Source: Kiritimatiellota bacterium B12222 (lineage in GTDB: Bacteria; Verrucomicrobiota; Kiritimatiellia; SS1-B-03-39; UBA6053). From it: DNA of 64,000 nucleotides. The notes below the pieces were generated by a model. That model had not been told where the DNA came from. It made no database searches and was given only the letters and a program-made list of their open reading frames with translations. Both the position numbers and the translations under genes were made by a program. Position 1 is the first letter of the stretch, and each line of letters begins with the position of its first letter. The stretch lies in the NCBI GenBank assembly GCA_029719485.1, contig CP120722.1, forward strand, positions 1,984,001 through 2,048,000, read 5' to 3'. Of this stretch, positions 18,432 through 27,234 are shown piece by piece.

Positions 18432-19376
18432 ATGACGTCGCGCATGAAAAAACGGATCCCTGTAATTTTAGATACGGATATTGGTGGCGACGTTGACGAC
18501 ACTTGGGCGTTGATTATGCTGTTACGATGCCCTGAATTGGATGTGAAACTGGTCACCACTTGTTCGGATTATCCCATCCATAGAGCGCGACATGCTGCCA
18601 AAGTGTTACACTGTGCTGGGAGGACAGATATTCCTATTGGCATTGGGGTGCCAGTGCCGGGTGAGGAGCCCAAAGAGGATGCCACCCATATTTACCCTTG
18701 GATCAGGGACTACCCCTTAGAAAATTATCCAGGCACGGTGCTTGAGGATGGTGCGCAAGCGGTGATTGATACGATTCATGCTGCGTCCGGTCCCGTAACC
18801 GTGATTGCGATTGGCCCGCTCAATACCTTGGCGGAAGCGCTGAGACGCGATCCTGAAATTATTCACCATTCCCGATTTGTCGGCATGCACGGCAGTGTCT
18901 ATGTCGGTTATGATGGTGTTTCTGCGCCGAGTTCTGAAGCCAATGTACGAACGTTTTGCTCCTGCTGTCGTGAAGTGTTTCAATCGGGTTGGGACATGAC
19001 CATTACGCCGGTGGACACTTGTGGACGCGTGAAACTTACCGGTGAAGATTACCAACGGATACGTCGGTCTACAGATCCGCTGATTCAAGAGCTGATGAAA
19101 GCCAATGATATCTTCTTTGATAGCGTAACCTGGATGAATTACCCCTCCAGTACAGCCTCTAGTATTTTGTTTGATACCGTGGCGGTATATCTGGCCTACA
19201 GTGAAGAGTGGGTCGAAATCGAAACCTTACCCATTCGAATTGAGGATGGAGGGTTCACCCGCATCGATCAACAGGAGGGCTCTCCCGTTCGTTGTGCGGT
19301 CAGGTGGAAAGACTTGGACGGCTTTAAACAGCATTTGATTTCCCGCTTGCTTGATGAGGGCGATACCTCTCTTTAA
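18432..19376 (+). CDS. Inosine-uridine preferring nucleoside hydrolase family protein
   Basis: The 314-residue protein opens with PVILDTDIGGDVDDTWAL, the Asp-rich calcium-binding signature (DTD-x-G-x-D-x-D-D) of the IUNH family, which hydrolyses the N-glycosidic bond of nucleosides to ribose and base. Further family features are VTVIAIGPLNTLAEALRRDPE and a central HGSVYVGYDG followed by PSSEANVR, corresponding to the usual G-G-x-x-x-x-G-N-x-x-x-x-E-x-N segment. A late TPVDTCGRV matches the V-P-L-D-V-T region. It is probably cytoplasmic, with a role in nucleoside salvage; base preference is unknown. The start is uncertain: ATG at 18432, ATG at 18444 and TTG at 18408 all lack a strong Shine-Dalgarno site. 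It is flanked by gene fragments on both sides. Confidence 0.88.
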   Translation: MTSRMKKRIPVILDTDIGGDVDDTWALIMLLRCPELDVKLVTTCSDYPIHRARHAAKVLHCAGRTDIPIGIGVPVPGEEPKEDATHIYPWIRDYPLENYPGTVLEDGAQAVIDTIHAASGPVTVIAIGPLNTLAEALRRDPEIIHHSRFVGMHGSVYVGYDGVSAPSSEANVRTFCSCCREVFQSGWDMTITPVDTCGRVKLTGEDYQRIRRSTDPLIQELMKANDIFFDSVTWMNYPSSTASSILFDTVAVYLAYSEEWVEIETLPIRIEDGGFTRIDQQEGSPVRCAVRWKDLDGFKQHLISRLLDEGDTSL

Positions 19377-19380
19377 ATCC

Positions 19381-19530
19381 TTAGGGTTCAAGCGTGGTGT
19401 GATCGAATAGGGGTTCATTCAGTTTAAGCAGAAAAGCGATCAGTGCTTCGCGTTCGTCGGGACGAAGATCGGGATGTGGCATGGTGGCATTGGGCAGACT
19501 TACTTTTAGTAGATAACGTCGCCGAGAGGC
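19381..19530 (-). pseudogene. 3' fragment of a cytochrome c gene
   Basis: The minus strand encodes about 45 plausible residues ending at a stop codon at 19381, reading NATMPHPDLRPDEREALIAF near the end. The TMPH Met is the usual axial haem ligand, and the L-x-x-x-E-x-x-A-L-I-A-F-L-L helix is the C-terminal helix of class I c-type cytochromes. The haem-binding CxxCH and N-terminal part are missing. Upstream on this strand the reading runs into the duplicated DUF1566-tail DNA, so the gene is broken. The end lies 4 bp from the nucleoside hydrolase stop. No function is expected. Confidence 0.6.
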
Positions 19531-19546
19531 TTTGCCTCTTCGTCCC

Positions 19547-19739
19547 TGTAGGGGTTGCTGCCACAAAGCTGGGGATCAGCGAAGAGATGCTGATCACGGC
19601 ATGGGGAGACCCTCAAAAAGGTCCCCCCCATTTAGCTCCGGCTGCGGTTTCGCTTGAGCTTACAGAAGCTGAGCTCCTCGATGCACTTGGACGAGTTGAG
19701 GATCAGGGGTCACCAGCAGGTGGGCCTCCGAAGGACTGA
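19547..19739 (+). pseudogene. Duplicated 3' fragment of the DUF1566 protein gene
   Basis: The frame reads KLGISEEMLITAWGDPQKGP, then SLELTEAELLDALG, nearly the same as the tail of the DUF1566 protein (KLGISEELLITALGDPQKGP, SLGVTEAELFTALG). At DNA level the first about 78 bp (19547-19624) differ from 17620-17697 at only about five positions by eye, whereas the rest is clearly more diverged. No DUF1566 domain or signal peptide precedes it, so this is a severed 3' end. A small hairpin (AGAGGC-TTT-GCCTCT, 19525-19539) lies just before the junction. A strong terminator follows at 19757. Confidence 0.65.
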
Positions 19740-19749
19740 TGAAGTGCAG

Positions 19750-19782
19750 AAAAAAAAGCTCCGTTAAGACGGAGCTTTTTTA
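19750..19782. terminator. Bidirectional rho-independent terminator
   Basis: An A-tract, the stem AGCTCCGT (19757-19764) with loop TAAG, ACGGAGCT (19769-19776), then a T-tract. The symmetric A/T flanks allow it to serve both the plus-strand fragment and the minus-strand PEP-CTERM gene ending at 19802. Confidence 0.9.
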
Positions 19783-19801
19783 TAAAGGTGAGACTGTTTG
19801 C

Positions 19802-20524
19802 TTATTTCCGGCGATGTTTGAAAACAATGGCCGCGATGCCACTTAAGGCGAGAAGGGCAAAGGTGGAGGCTTCGGGCACGGCTTCAATTTGTAAGGCGTT
19901 GATGTAAGAATAAGTATTGGCACCTGAGAAATCAGCAGTCGAGTTTCCCACCAGTGTCAAATCAAAGGATGAGACACCGGTGATGCCATTGATCGTTACT
20001 ACACTGTTGTTGTTCCAATTTACCCCAAGACCTGCCTGAGGATCATCACCTGTGGTTTGCAGAACTTCTGAGCCGAAACCACTCACACTATAGCGGGTAA
20101 ATCGTTCATTCGGATTGTCCCGTGCTCCAACAATCGTCAAATTATAGGTTAGACTGCTGTCAAGGCCACCGAAAGCGAGGGTGCCCGTACTGCCTGAATT
20201 GACCCAGGCGGCATCTGTAATCACAGAGGCGGCTTCAAACGCATCAAACATTGATGCATCTGCATTTACATTGCCATTGTAGGTTGTTGTTCCTGAAAAG
20301 TTCCCCGTAGATATATTCAGAGAGATGCCACTCGCCGTCCCCTCTGAATTTATGAGGCTGGTTTTATTATTTGCTTCATTGATACCCGTAATGTTATTCC
20401 AATTTCCGGAAGTCTGGTAAGAGGTAGAACCAAAATCAAGCAACACAATTTCAGCAGGTGAGGTCATCGCCACTGTTGCCAGAGGGAGGAAAAGAAGAGC
20501 TGATTTTCTTAGATATTGCTTCAT
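19802..20524 (-). CDS. PEP-CTERM sorting domain-containing secreted protein
   Basis: This is a 240-residue exported protein. It has a signal peptide (about residues 1-24), a beta-sandwich-like body rich in Gly, Ser, Thr and Asn starting IVLLDFGSTSYQTSGNWN, and a C-terminal VPEASTF signal with hydrophobic helix and KHRRK end. The sorting motif has PEA rather than PEP, an accepted variant. The opening LLDFG-x-x-S...W-N-N-I pattern is common among verrucomicrobial PEP-CTERM proteins with galactose-binding-like folds, but the body was not assigned to a family. It shares the terminator at 19750-19782 with the opposite strand. Confidence 0.85.
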   Translation of the reverse strand: MKQYLRKSALLFLPLATVAMTSPAEIVLLDFGSTSYQTSGNWNNITGINEANNKTSLINSEGTASGISLNISTGNFSGTTTYNGNVNADASMFDAFEAASVITDAAWVNSGSTGTLAFGGLDSSLTYNLTIVGARDNPNERFTRYSVSGFGSEVLQTTGDDPQAGLGVNWNNNSVVTINGITGVSSFDLTLVGNSTADFSGANTYSYINALQIEAVPEASTFALLALSGIAAIVFKHRRK

Positions 20525-20698
20525 GGGGTATGCCTTATTTTATACATTTTGAAATTGTTCGGTCTTGGAAAGACATGGAACAAATCTCTTCATTAAATTT
20601 AACTGTCTCAAATTTAATCTACAAGGTAAATGTGCTCTTTCGTTTATTTCCTCCATAGATTCAGAAGTTTTGACGGGGGGGGGCGCGTTCCTCCCTTT

Positions 20699-21145
20699 TC
20701 AGTTCTCTACTCCGATCAGTGATGCCAATGCTTTGGCGAGTTGACTGTGGGCTTCCACGGATTCGCTGATGGGAGAGAGGATGCTGGCGGTGAGGCCTGC
20801 CAAGGACCAGGCGGCCATACGCAGGGCGCCGAGAAGACCTCCGATCCAACGTGCCCGATCTTTTAATTTGGTTTCCAGGAGCTGTTTAACTTTCTTTTTT
20901 ACTATTCGAAGGATGGCAAAACTTCCTCCAAAGCCCGCTAAAAATGAAGTGATACTGCCCAGGCCCGTGGAGTGAGCCCATTGGGTAAAATGATTTTGAA
21001 ACAGCAGAAAGGTACCTGTACCCAATAGGGTGGCGCCAAAGGTATTGAATGCCTTCCACGCTTCTTCGGCCGGACCCCGTTTTAGTCCTTTTTTGAATCC
21101 AGCGGCCACAGGTAATAAAAGGAGGACATCAATCCATTGTATCAT
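20699..21145 (-). CDS. CvpA-like membrane protein
   Basis: This 148-residue protein has about four hydrophobic segments. The N-terminus (IQWIDVLLLLPVAAGFKKGL) matches the start of CvpA-family proteins, where a W-x-D-x-x-L helix is followed by a short G-x-x-x-G turn and a basic patch. CvpA is needed for colicin V production and envelope stress tolerance in enterobacteria; its biochemical role is not settled. Here it lies 27 bp downstream of a small zinc-ribbon membrane protein gene in the same direction, suggesting a two-gene unit. Assignment is moderate because the family is weakly conserved. Confidence 0.6.
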   Translation of the reverse strand: MIQWIDVLLLLPVAAGFKKGLKRGPAEEAWKAFNTFGATLLGTGTFLLFQNHFTQWAHSTGLGSITSFLAGFGGSFAILRIVKKKVKQLLETKLKDRARWIGGLLGALRMAAWSLAGLTASILSPISESVEAHSQLAKALASLIGVEN

Positions 21146-21172
21146 GATTTATGGGGGCTGGGGTGGAGGGTG

Positions 21173-21376
21173 TTATTTGGATCTGAAAGTTTTTCCACAA
21201 CTTTTGCATTTGTAGAGTTCCCCTTGGGTTACTTGGGACATGACAAAAAACATGGAAATCAAGAAAAGCATGTCCGCCCACCAGCCGCGCTGGGTCAATT
21301 CGACTTGGTTGCTGTTGCAGTGAGGGCATGAGAGAGTGGACGCCGATGAGGTTGCGGTTTTTGTTTGAGAAGGCAT
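21173..21376 (-). CDS. Small zinc-ribbon membrane protein
   Basis: The 67-residue protein has two CxxC pairs: CPHC near residue 17 and CKSC near residue 57. A single hydrophobic segment (about residues 34-49, MLFLISMFFVM) lies between them. The spaced pairs could form a zinc ribbon despite the intervening helix, or flank the membrane. It precedes the CvpA-like gene with a 27-bp gap. No specific family was recognised. An overlapping longer frame (21129-21428) is a shadow. Confidence 0.6.
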   Translation of the reverse strand: MPSQTKTATSSASTLSCPHCNSNQVELTQRGWWADMLFLISMFFVMSQVTQGELYKCKSCGKTFRSK

Positions 21377-21960
21377 AGGGTGGAGGTGACAGACGTGTAG
21401 GTAAGCAAGAATGGGAATACTTAGACAATGAAAAAATGAGCGAGGGAAGTCAAGCGGGATCGACGGACCCGCTGGTGGGGAATCTGATGGGTGGATTTAG
21501 ACGTTTTATTATCTAGAATCACAATTAGTAGGGCGGGGACTCCTGCGGTGAAAAATGAGATATAAGAGGCACTCTTCGTTTGGGGGTGGTTTTCTTTGAG
21601 AAGATAAAGCTGTAATATTTATGTCGTTAAGGAAAGAGTGCTTTTTGTAGAATAAAAAAAAAGTTCACAAAATTTTCAGTCCTCATTTTCATGAAATATT
21701 GAGGGCTCATGTGAGGAGGTGAAGGTGGATTTTGAAGAGGTGATTATTGGGTTTTTATGATGAAAACGTCAGAAGTTAAACCTCTTGAATGTTTGTATAT
21801 ATATAATGTGTCAGAGATTAAAAAAGTGGATCGTGATGAAAAAATCTCTTGCACTGAAATCAATATATAACCTATGGTCTACAATTACCCCCATGTGGAT
21901 CTACGTAGAATCAAAATGACGTAGTTTCGTGAAATTCAACATCGAATCAGGAGAGACCTC
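21377..21960. other. Long AT-rich intergenic region upstream of beta-helix gene
   Basis: About 580 bp with no convincing gene. The left half is ordinary. The right half is AT-rich (TATATATATAA near 21797) and contains a CTACGTAG palindrome (about 21900) and a TTTCGTGAAA inverted repeat close to the beta-helix gene start, both possible regulator sites. No terminator for either flanking gene was recognised. Confidence 0.4.
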
Positions 21961-24249
21961 ATGAACGTTAACACGATGGCTAAGCTCAGCCTCATATTAT
22001 GTACACTCATGTCCGCTGTACATGCCGCAGATTATTATATGACCCCTTCCGGAGCAGGGACAAAAAGCGGGGCCGATTGGGACAATGCGTTGGCGAAAAG
22101 TTCAATGAGTACAACCCTCAACACTACCATGGGGCCGGGGGATAGCTTGTTCCTGGGTTCTGGGAATTATGGTTCCACGACCTTGGGTTTGTCATCGGAT
22201 GGTACATCCTCCGCGTGGAAAAGTGTGGTGGGCGTGGACACGGGAGCGGGTATTCCGCATTTCACAGGGAGTGGCAATTGGTATCGAAGTAATCCTGATA
22301 GTGGTCAGTGGCAGATTGTAAATGTTTCAGGAAGTTACTGGATTGTGGATAATCTGGAATTGAGTGGTGTACAATATGCGATTAAAAATAGTACCTCGAG
22401 TACCGCCTCACACTATGTATTTTCAAATTTATTGATTCATGATGTCCGTCATGGGGTCTATTTGAGTTATTTGGATGATTCACGTTTTGAAAATGTGGTG
22501 GTTACGGAATACACGAAGCATGGCTTTAGGTTGGATCGTGGCTGTGATAACGTAGTGTTTGAAGATTGTATTGCAGATTTAACCGATGGGGATACGTCAT
22601 GGTGGGATTATTCAGAAGCGTTTCCTTTTGGATTTATTCTCAACAATGGGGGGGCGCATACAAATATTTCATTTGTGAATTGTGTGGCGGCAAATCATCG
22701 TCGAAATGCGCAAGGGATCAGTTATTGGAATGGTGATGGTTTCGTGGTTGAAAACACCACCACCGGGGTGAGTTTTGACGATTGTCTTGCGATCAATAAT
22801 GAAGATGGAGGCTTTGATCTCAAACCTACCGCAACCTTGACCAACTGTGTGTCCGTACGGAATTATCGTGGGTTCCGGTTTTGGGGGGGAGGTAGTGCTG
22901 AAAATTGTGTGGCCGTGGCGCCATATCGGCGTTCGAATGGAAACCCTACGGGTGGATATGGCGGGGTTGGGGCATGGACCAAAAATGGGTCACCCACCTT
23001 CAGTTATTTCACCTTTTATGCGGATGCGGGTACTGCGGCATATGAGGAGGGGTCAGGTCATCTGACTTTGACCGATAGTATTCTTGCCTTTTCAGGAGCT
23101 GGTGGCTCATTCAAGTCTGGGAATGTGACTTTGGGAACCGGAACCGTGACCTATCGTCCTGGCAGTGGGGTAGATCCTAACTTTGTGAATGCTACTACGG
23201 TATGGGATGGTAGTGGTGATGACCTGAACAGTGTCACATATGGTGATAGCAAAGGGTATTTCTATGATCTCGGCCTGCCAGTTATTGAAGCGATTTATCC
23301 TGAGGCTGACACCTATGTACATGATAAATATCCGACGACCAATTTTGGATCAAGCGAATATATGTTGGTGAAAGATACGAACGACCCTGATTACACACGT
23401 ATCGCATATCTTCGCTTTCCTCTCTCTGCGGTTACGGACAGTATGACGGCGGCCACGTTGAAACTCAAAGTGAAGCAAATCGGTGGCGAAGGTGCCGGTT
23501 CACGGTGGGTGGAAATTCGCAAGCTGAGTGATGATAGTTGGGATGAATCGACCATGACCTGGAATACGAAAGCTTCGGTAGGCACGGTGATTGCAACCAT
23601 TGATGCGGGTACGGTGGATGAAAGTTATGAAATTGATGTCACGGCCTATGTGCAAACGGAAGCTGCAACGGATGGTGTCGTGTCGTTTGCGTTATACCAA
23701 CCGTCGAATACAAATAAAATGGTGTCATTTTACAGTCGCGAAAGTATCGGGAATGAGCCCGTTTTAGAGCTTGATGGCTTGGGGGATACTCCGGTGCCGG
23801 CCTTGGTATTTGATTCAGGGAATTTCTCTGATTATGCAGGTCAGTCCAGTGCCGGGGGCATGATCCTTGAAGCCTCTGACCGCGCGATTCATCTGACAGG
23901 AAATACGTGGCGGAAATATGCATTTCCCTATACGGTGACGGCTGACACCATGTTGGAAGTTACTGTAGATGCGAGTGATGTGGGTGAGTTGGTTTGTGTA
24001 GGACTCGACGCTGACAACGACTATGCCACTGATGAAACCAATATCAAATTTGCGGGAAGTCAGGTGCATGCCTCCTTTATTCCAGTCGATACGCTCTACT
24101 CTGCGGGATCTGGTCCGGTGACCTTCATTGTGCCCATTGGAACAGTGTTTACCGGTAGCATGTCGTACCTCACCTTCATTGGGGATGATGATGCTGGAGA
24201 GGATATCGATGTGATCTTTTCAGATATTCGGATTTACGAAGATAACTGA
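21961..24249 (+). CDS. Secreted right-handed beta-helix protein with CBM96/DNRLRE domain, polysaccharide-lyase-like
   Basis: This is a 762-residue exported protein with a signal peptide ending near residue 22 and an AGGAGA ribosome binding site. Residues about 25-430 form a right-handed beta-helix with repeated F-x-N/D-C turns and an NNEDGGFDLKPTATLTNC segment, resembling pectate lyase 9-type polysaccharide lyases. Residues about 437-600 are a DNRLRE/CBM96 domain (EADTYVHDKYPTTNFGS, YLRFPLS, W-D-E-S-T-M-T-W-N), a fold with alginate-binding members. The last 155 residues (from FDSGNFSDYAGQS) form a further beta-sandwich with NTWRKYAFPYTV, seen in marine polysaccharide-degrading proteins. Lyase activity is inferred; catalytic residues were not assigned. 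A terminator follows. Confidence 0.8.
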   Translation: MNVNTMAKLSLILCTLMSAVHAADYYMTPSGAGTKSGADWDNALAKSSMSTTLNTTMGPGDSLFLGSGNYGSTTLGLSSDGTSSAWKSVVGVDTGAGIPHFTGSGNWYRSNPDSGQWQIVNVSGSYWIVDNLELSGVQYAIKNSTSSTASHYVFSNLLIHDVRHGVYLSYLDDSRFENVVVTEYTKHGFRLDRGCDNVVFEDCIADLTDGDTSWWDYSEAFPFGFILNNGGAHTNISFVNCVAANHRRNAQGISYWNGDGFVVENTTTGVSFDDCLAINNEDGGFDLKPTATLTNCVSVRNYRGFRFWGGGSAENCVAVAPYRRSNGNPTGGYGGVGAWTKNGSPTFSYFTFYADAGTAAYEEGSGHLTLTDSILAFSGAGGSFKSGNVTLGTGTVTYRPGSGVDPNFVNATTVWDGSGDDLNSVTYGDSKGYFYDLGLPVIEAIYPEADTYVHDKYPTTNFGSSEYMLVKDTNDPDYTRIAYLRFPLSAVTDSMTAATLKLKVKQIGGEGAGSRWVEIRKLSDDSWDESTMTWNTKASVGTVIATIDAGTVDESYEIDVTAYVQTEAATDGVVSFALYQPSNTNKMVSFYSRESIGNEPVLELDGLGDTPVPALVFDSGNFSDYAGQSSAGGMILEASDRAIHLTGNTWRKYAFPYTVTADTMLEVTVDASDVGELVCVGLDADNDYATDETNIKFAGSQVHASFIPVDTLYSAGSGPVTFIVPIGTVFTGSMSYLTFIGDDDAGEDIDVIFSDIRIYEDN

Positions 24250-24289
24250 ATCCTCTTTTCCCTGCGATATCAGAAGAGATATTTGAGAG

Positions 24290-24325
24290 GAGCCTCTCCC
24301 ATGACAAAGGGGGGAGGCTTCTTTT
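24290..24325 (+). terminator. Rho-independent terminator after beta-helix gene
   Basis: GAGCCTCTCCC pairs with GGGGGAGGCTTC across a short loop (ATGACAAA), with one wobble, followed by CTTTT. It lies about 40 bp after the stop codon. Confidence 0.8.
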
Positions 24326-24368
24326 AAAAATGTTTATGAGATGAGCTTGGCTTCCTCGATCAGGTACC

Positions 24369-25142
24369 TCAACTGTTTATGACCAATCCTACAGCCACGG
24401 CATGGCAGACGGAGCCGCAGATGACAAAGCCGTGCCATACGGCATGGGAGTAGAGGAGGCGGTGGTTATGGTAAAAAAGGGTGCCTCCTGTGTAAGCAAG
24501 CCCTCCGGCCAAAAGCCAAAGCAAAACGGCAGGATCAAACACATGGATCATGGGTTTGATGGCAATGATGACCAACCAGCCCATGACGACGTAAATTCCC
24601 GTCGAAATTAGTTTGAAACGACCAGCCGCGAAAAACTTAAAGATGACGCCGCCTATCGCCAATCCCCAGATGGTCCCAAATAAACTCCATCCCCATCCTC
24701 CCCTGAGTCCCACCAGAGTAAATGGGGTGTAGCTTCCGGCAATCAGGAGGTAGATGGAGGCATGGTCGAGGACTTTTAAATGTTGTTTTACATGCGGACG
24801 ACGGGTGGCATGGTAGAGGGTGGAGGCTGAGTAGAGCAGAATGAGCGTGGCTACGAAAATGGAAACCGATACGATCTTCCACGGATCCCGTGTCAATGAG
24901 GCTTTGACGATCAGAAAGGTCCCACCGATAATTGAGGCCAAAACCCCAGCACCATGGGAGAGGGTATTTGCCCGTTCTGAAAGAAGCTCTGCGGCTTCAA
25001 CGTCCGCTGGAGTTTGGGGAGGGCTCTTGAGGTCGATAGCTCTATTGAGGTTCGCATTCTTTCGACCTTTCTGCTTGCGCTGCAGCGAGTTTGTTTTTGT
25101 GTGATTTTTTGGATTTGACCGATGGAAGTGGAGAGTGCTCAT
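24369..25142 (-). CDS. Hemolysin III / YqfA family (PAQR) membrane protein
   Basis: This is a 257-residue inner-membrane protein with seven predicted transmembrane helices after a polar N-terminal extension of about 50 residues. Family motifs are visible: ERANTLSHGAG at the first helix, LYSASTLYHA, LDHASIYLLIAGSYTPF, and H-A-V-W-H near the end. These conserved His and Asp residues form the metal site in the PAQR/hemolysin III superfamily. The family name reflects an early cytolysin report; in most bacteria it is thought to act in membrane lipid homeostasis. The extension is longer than usual, so a later start is possible, though no internal Met was available before the first motif. Confidence 0.9.
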   Translation of the reverse strand: MSTLHFHRSNPKNHTKTNSLQRKQKGRKNANLNRAIDLKSPPQTPADVEAAELLSERANTLSHGAGVLASIIGGTFLIVKASLTRDPWKIVSVSIFVATLILLYSASTLYHATRRPHVKQHLKVLDHASIYLLIAGSYTPFTLVGLRGGWGWSLFGTIWGLAIGGVIFKFFAAGRFKLISTGIYVVMGWLVIIAIKPMIHVFDPAVLLWLLAGGLAYTGGTLFYHNHRLLYSHAVWHGFVICGSVCHAVAVGLVINS

Positions 25143-25182
25143 GGGTCGTTTTTACGAATGGGCTGTTAGGTTGTGGATAAAT

Positions 25183-26328
25183 TTAGAGAGGAGGAGTCAC
25201 TGGTAAGTAGATTTCAACCGTGCTTCCTGCATCTATTTGACTGGCAATGGTGAGGAATCCACCGTGATTTTGAATGGCCGTATTTGCAGTGGATAATCCC
25301 AGACCTGTTCCTAGGCCGTGTTTCTTGGTGGTGTAAAAGGGTTCAAAAATACGGGGAAGGTCTGTTTCCGATATGCCCACCCCATTGTCTTTGATTTCAA
25401 AAAGAACAAAATGTTCGGAGCTGTTCTGGTGAAATATGGACTTTTCAGGATGTTCACGCAGGACAGAGGAAACTGAGATGTGGATTTTACCGCCATGGGG
25501 CATGGCTTCGATTGCGTTTAAGATGAGATCTACGAAAACTTGTTGGAGGATATTCGCATCAGCCACCAGTACAGGCAAAGGCTCATGAAGCTGTTGTTCG
25601 ATTTGAATGGAATCGGGTACGTTTTCCGAGAGGAGCTCCATCAGTCCTTTTAACAGGGCGGGGACATGAATCTGTCCTGACTGCAAAGGCTGTGGTTTGG
25701 AAAACTTTACTAAACGTTGAATCAGTTGAATGCCCCGATGAAGACTCTCCTGGGAAACCGAAATCATTTTGCGATGGGCCTGATCTCGTTCTTTCGCATG
25801 GAGGTAGTCCAAGGTCATACTGATCGGCGTGAGTGCATTGTTTAAATGGTGTGCAATTCCGGCGGAGAGGACGCCTACACTTTCAATGCGGTTTATGCGG
25901 AGGAGGTGTTGTTCCACTTCTTTTGACTGGGTGATGTCGCGTGCAATACAAAAAACGGAGGAGCTGGCGGGATAAGGGAGGGAAGACCAAGAGAGCCAAC
26001 GAAATGATCCGTCTTTGCAGAGATATCGGTTTTCAAAGTTTTTGAGATCTTGGCCTTTGGTAAGCGTTTGGCGGGCGGACAAGGTGAGTTCTCGGTCGTC
26101 AGGGTGTACAAAATTTATGACAGGTTGGGAGAGGAGTTCCTGTTCCGTCCATCCAAGACAGTGGGTCCATGCCGGGTTGATTTGTTTCAGTATCCCGTCA
26201 TAGCCCGCTATACACAAGAGATCTGCTGAGATCTCAAACAACAGATCGCGTTGAGTTCGGGCATCCGTTTCTTTTTGAAGGAGGGTATTTGGATGCAAAG
26301 GCTTCTCCTGGGAGGTCTGGGGCTTCAT
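25183..26328 (-). CDS. Soluble PAS-domain sensor histidine kinase
   Basis: From ATG at 26328 this is 381 residues. A PAS domain (about 25-135) has ISADLLCIAGYDG, a FVHPDDRE turn and an IARDITQSK end. The phosphotransfer motif reads GIAHHLNNALTP, with H160 as probable acceptor. The residue after it, normally Asp or Glu in AHDFNN kinases, is His. The ATPase domain shows LILNAIEAMP, DNGVGIS and GTGLGLS. No transmembrane segment or receiver is present, and no regulator gene adjoins it, so it is an orphan kinase. It is separated from the hemolysin III gene by 40 bp. A TTG at 26349 would add 7 residues. Confidence 0.88.
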   Translation of the reverse strand: MKPQTSQEKPLHPNTLLQKETDARTQRDLLFEISADLLCIAGYDGILKQINPAWTHCLGWTEQELLSQPVINFVHPDDRELTLSARQTLTKGQDLKNFENRYLCKDGSFRWLSWSSLPYPASSSVFCIARDITQSKEVEQHLLRINRIESVGVLSAGIAHHLNNALTPISMTLDYLHAKERDQAHRKMISVSQESLHRGIQLIQRLVKFSKPQPLQSGQIHVPALLKGLMELLSENVPDSIQIEQQLHEPLPVLVADANILQQVFVDLILNAIEAMPHGGKIHISVSSVLREHPEKSIFHQNSSEHFVLFEIKDNGVGISETDLPRIFEPFYTTKKHGLGTGLGLSTANTAIQNHGGFLTIASQIDAGSTVEIYLPVTPPL

Positions 26329-26597
26329 CTTATCAACGAGATGTGACAAGGTGGCGGGATGATGGGGGCAGGTTGCTGCATTCTTAATTTATTAGCACTC
26401 CTTTGCTTATTTTGCAATTATAGTGAATAAGGGAATTCCTCATCTCAAACCACAATAACTGCACCTTAACTAAGCTGTTTACTTGTTGTTTAAGAGAGGC
26501 ACACTCAAAACGGTGGCCCCATAGAGTCCGGAGATTTTGAGGGGCGCTATTCGAGCTCTATCATTGACCCTCGCGTGGGAGATTCTATACTTCAGGT

Positions 26598-27137
26598 ATG
26601 TTAAAGCTGTTTTGCGTGTATATTTTTGGGTTTTCGCTTATGAGTTGGGCGCAAGGGGATGAGTTGGGGCGCTATCAATTGATTTTGGACAAACAGCTTT
26701 TAGGGATTGAAAAAGTGAAAGCTCAGGAGCTCCCTCCTTCAAAACCTGTAATTGCTGCGCCCGCATGGTCGAGTGAATATCGCCTGACGATGATTACCCA
26801 AGATCGTAGAGGCTTACGGGTAGGTATTCAAAATTTACGAGATCAATCGGCCTACTTATTAATGGAAGGAGATGCTGATGCTTCTGAATTCACCTTGGTC
26901 TCTGGTGATTTTTCGACGGGGAGTGTTCGCATTCGTTTTCGTGGGGTTGAGCATCAGTTCCAACTTGAGGATGGGCAGTCGGGTAGGGGGAAACTAGAGG
27001 CGACTCCTTCTGCGACGACCGTACAGGAGAGAAATTCACTTCCGGAGGTGAGGAGTCGTCGTTTGCGACGTTCACGCCCGCGCCCCAGCTCGCTGTCAGA
27101 ATCAAAAGTATCCGCAAAAACATCCAAACGAGAGTAA
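26598..27137 (+). CDS. Hypothetical exported protein
   Basis: This 179-residue protein has a signal-peptide-like N-terminus (LKLFCVYIFGFSLMSWAQ) with probable cleavage after residue 18 or so. The body contains a beta-rich segment (about 55-120) including YRLTMITQDRRGLRVGIQ, and the C-terminal 50 residues are basic and Ser/Arg/Pro-rich, probably disordered. The overall layout resembles small periplasmic proteins that accompany type II secretion or pilus components, but no family was recognised and the neighbours do not clarify its role. Confidence 0.6.
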   Translation: MLKLFCVYIFGFSLMSWAQGDELGRYQLILDKQLLGIEKVKAQELPPSKPVIAAPAWSSEYRLTMITQDRRGLRVGIQNLRDQSAYLLMEGDADASEFTLVSGDFSTGSVRIRFRGVEHQFQLEDGQSGRGKLEATPSATTVQERNSLPEVRSRRLRRSRPRPSSLSESKVSAKTSKRE

Positions 27138-27234
27138 GGGCCTGAGAGATCTATGGAGAAGAGATGATCTTTATCGTGGTGTTTGTGTCAGTCATTAAAA
27201 AGTTTGTAAAAGCGTCGGAAATGGAAGTAAATTA

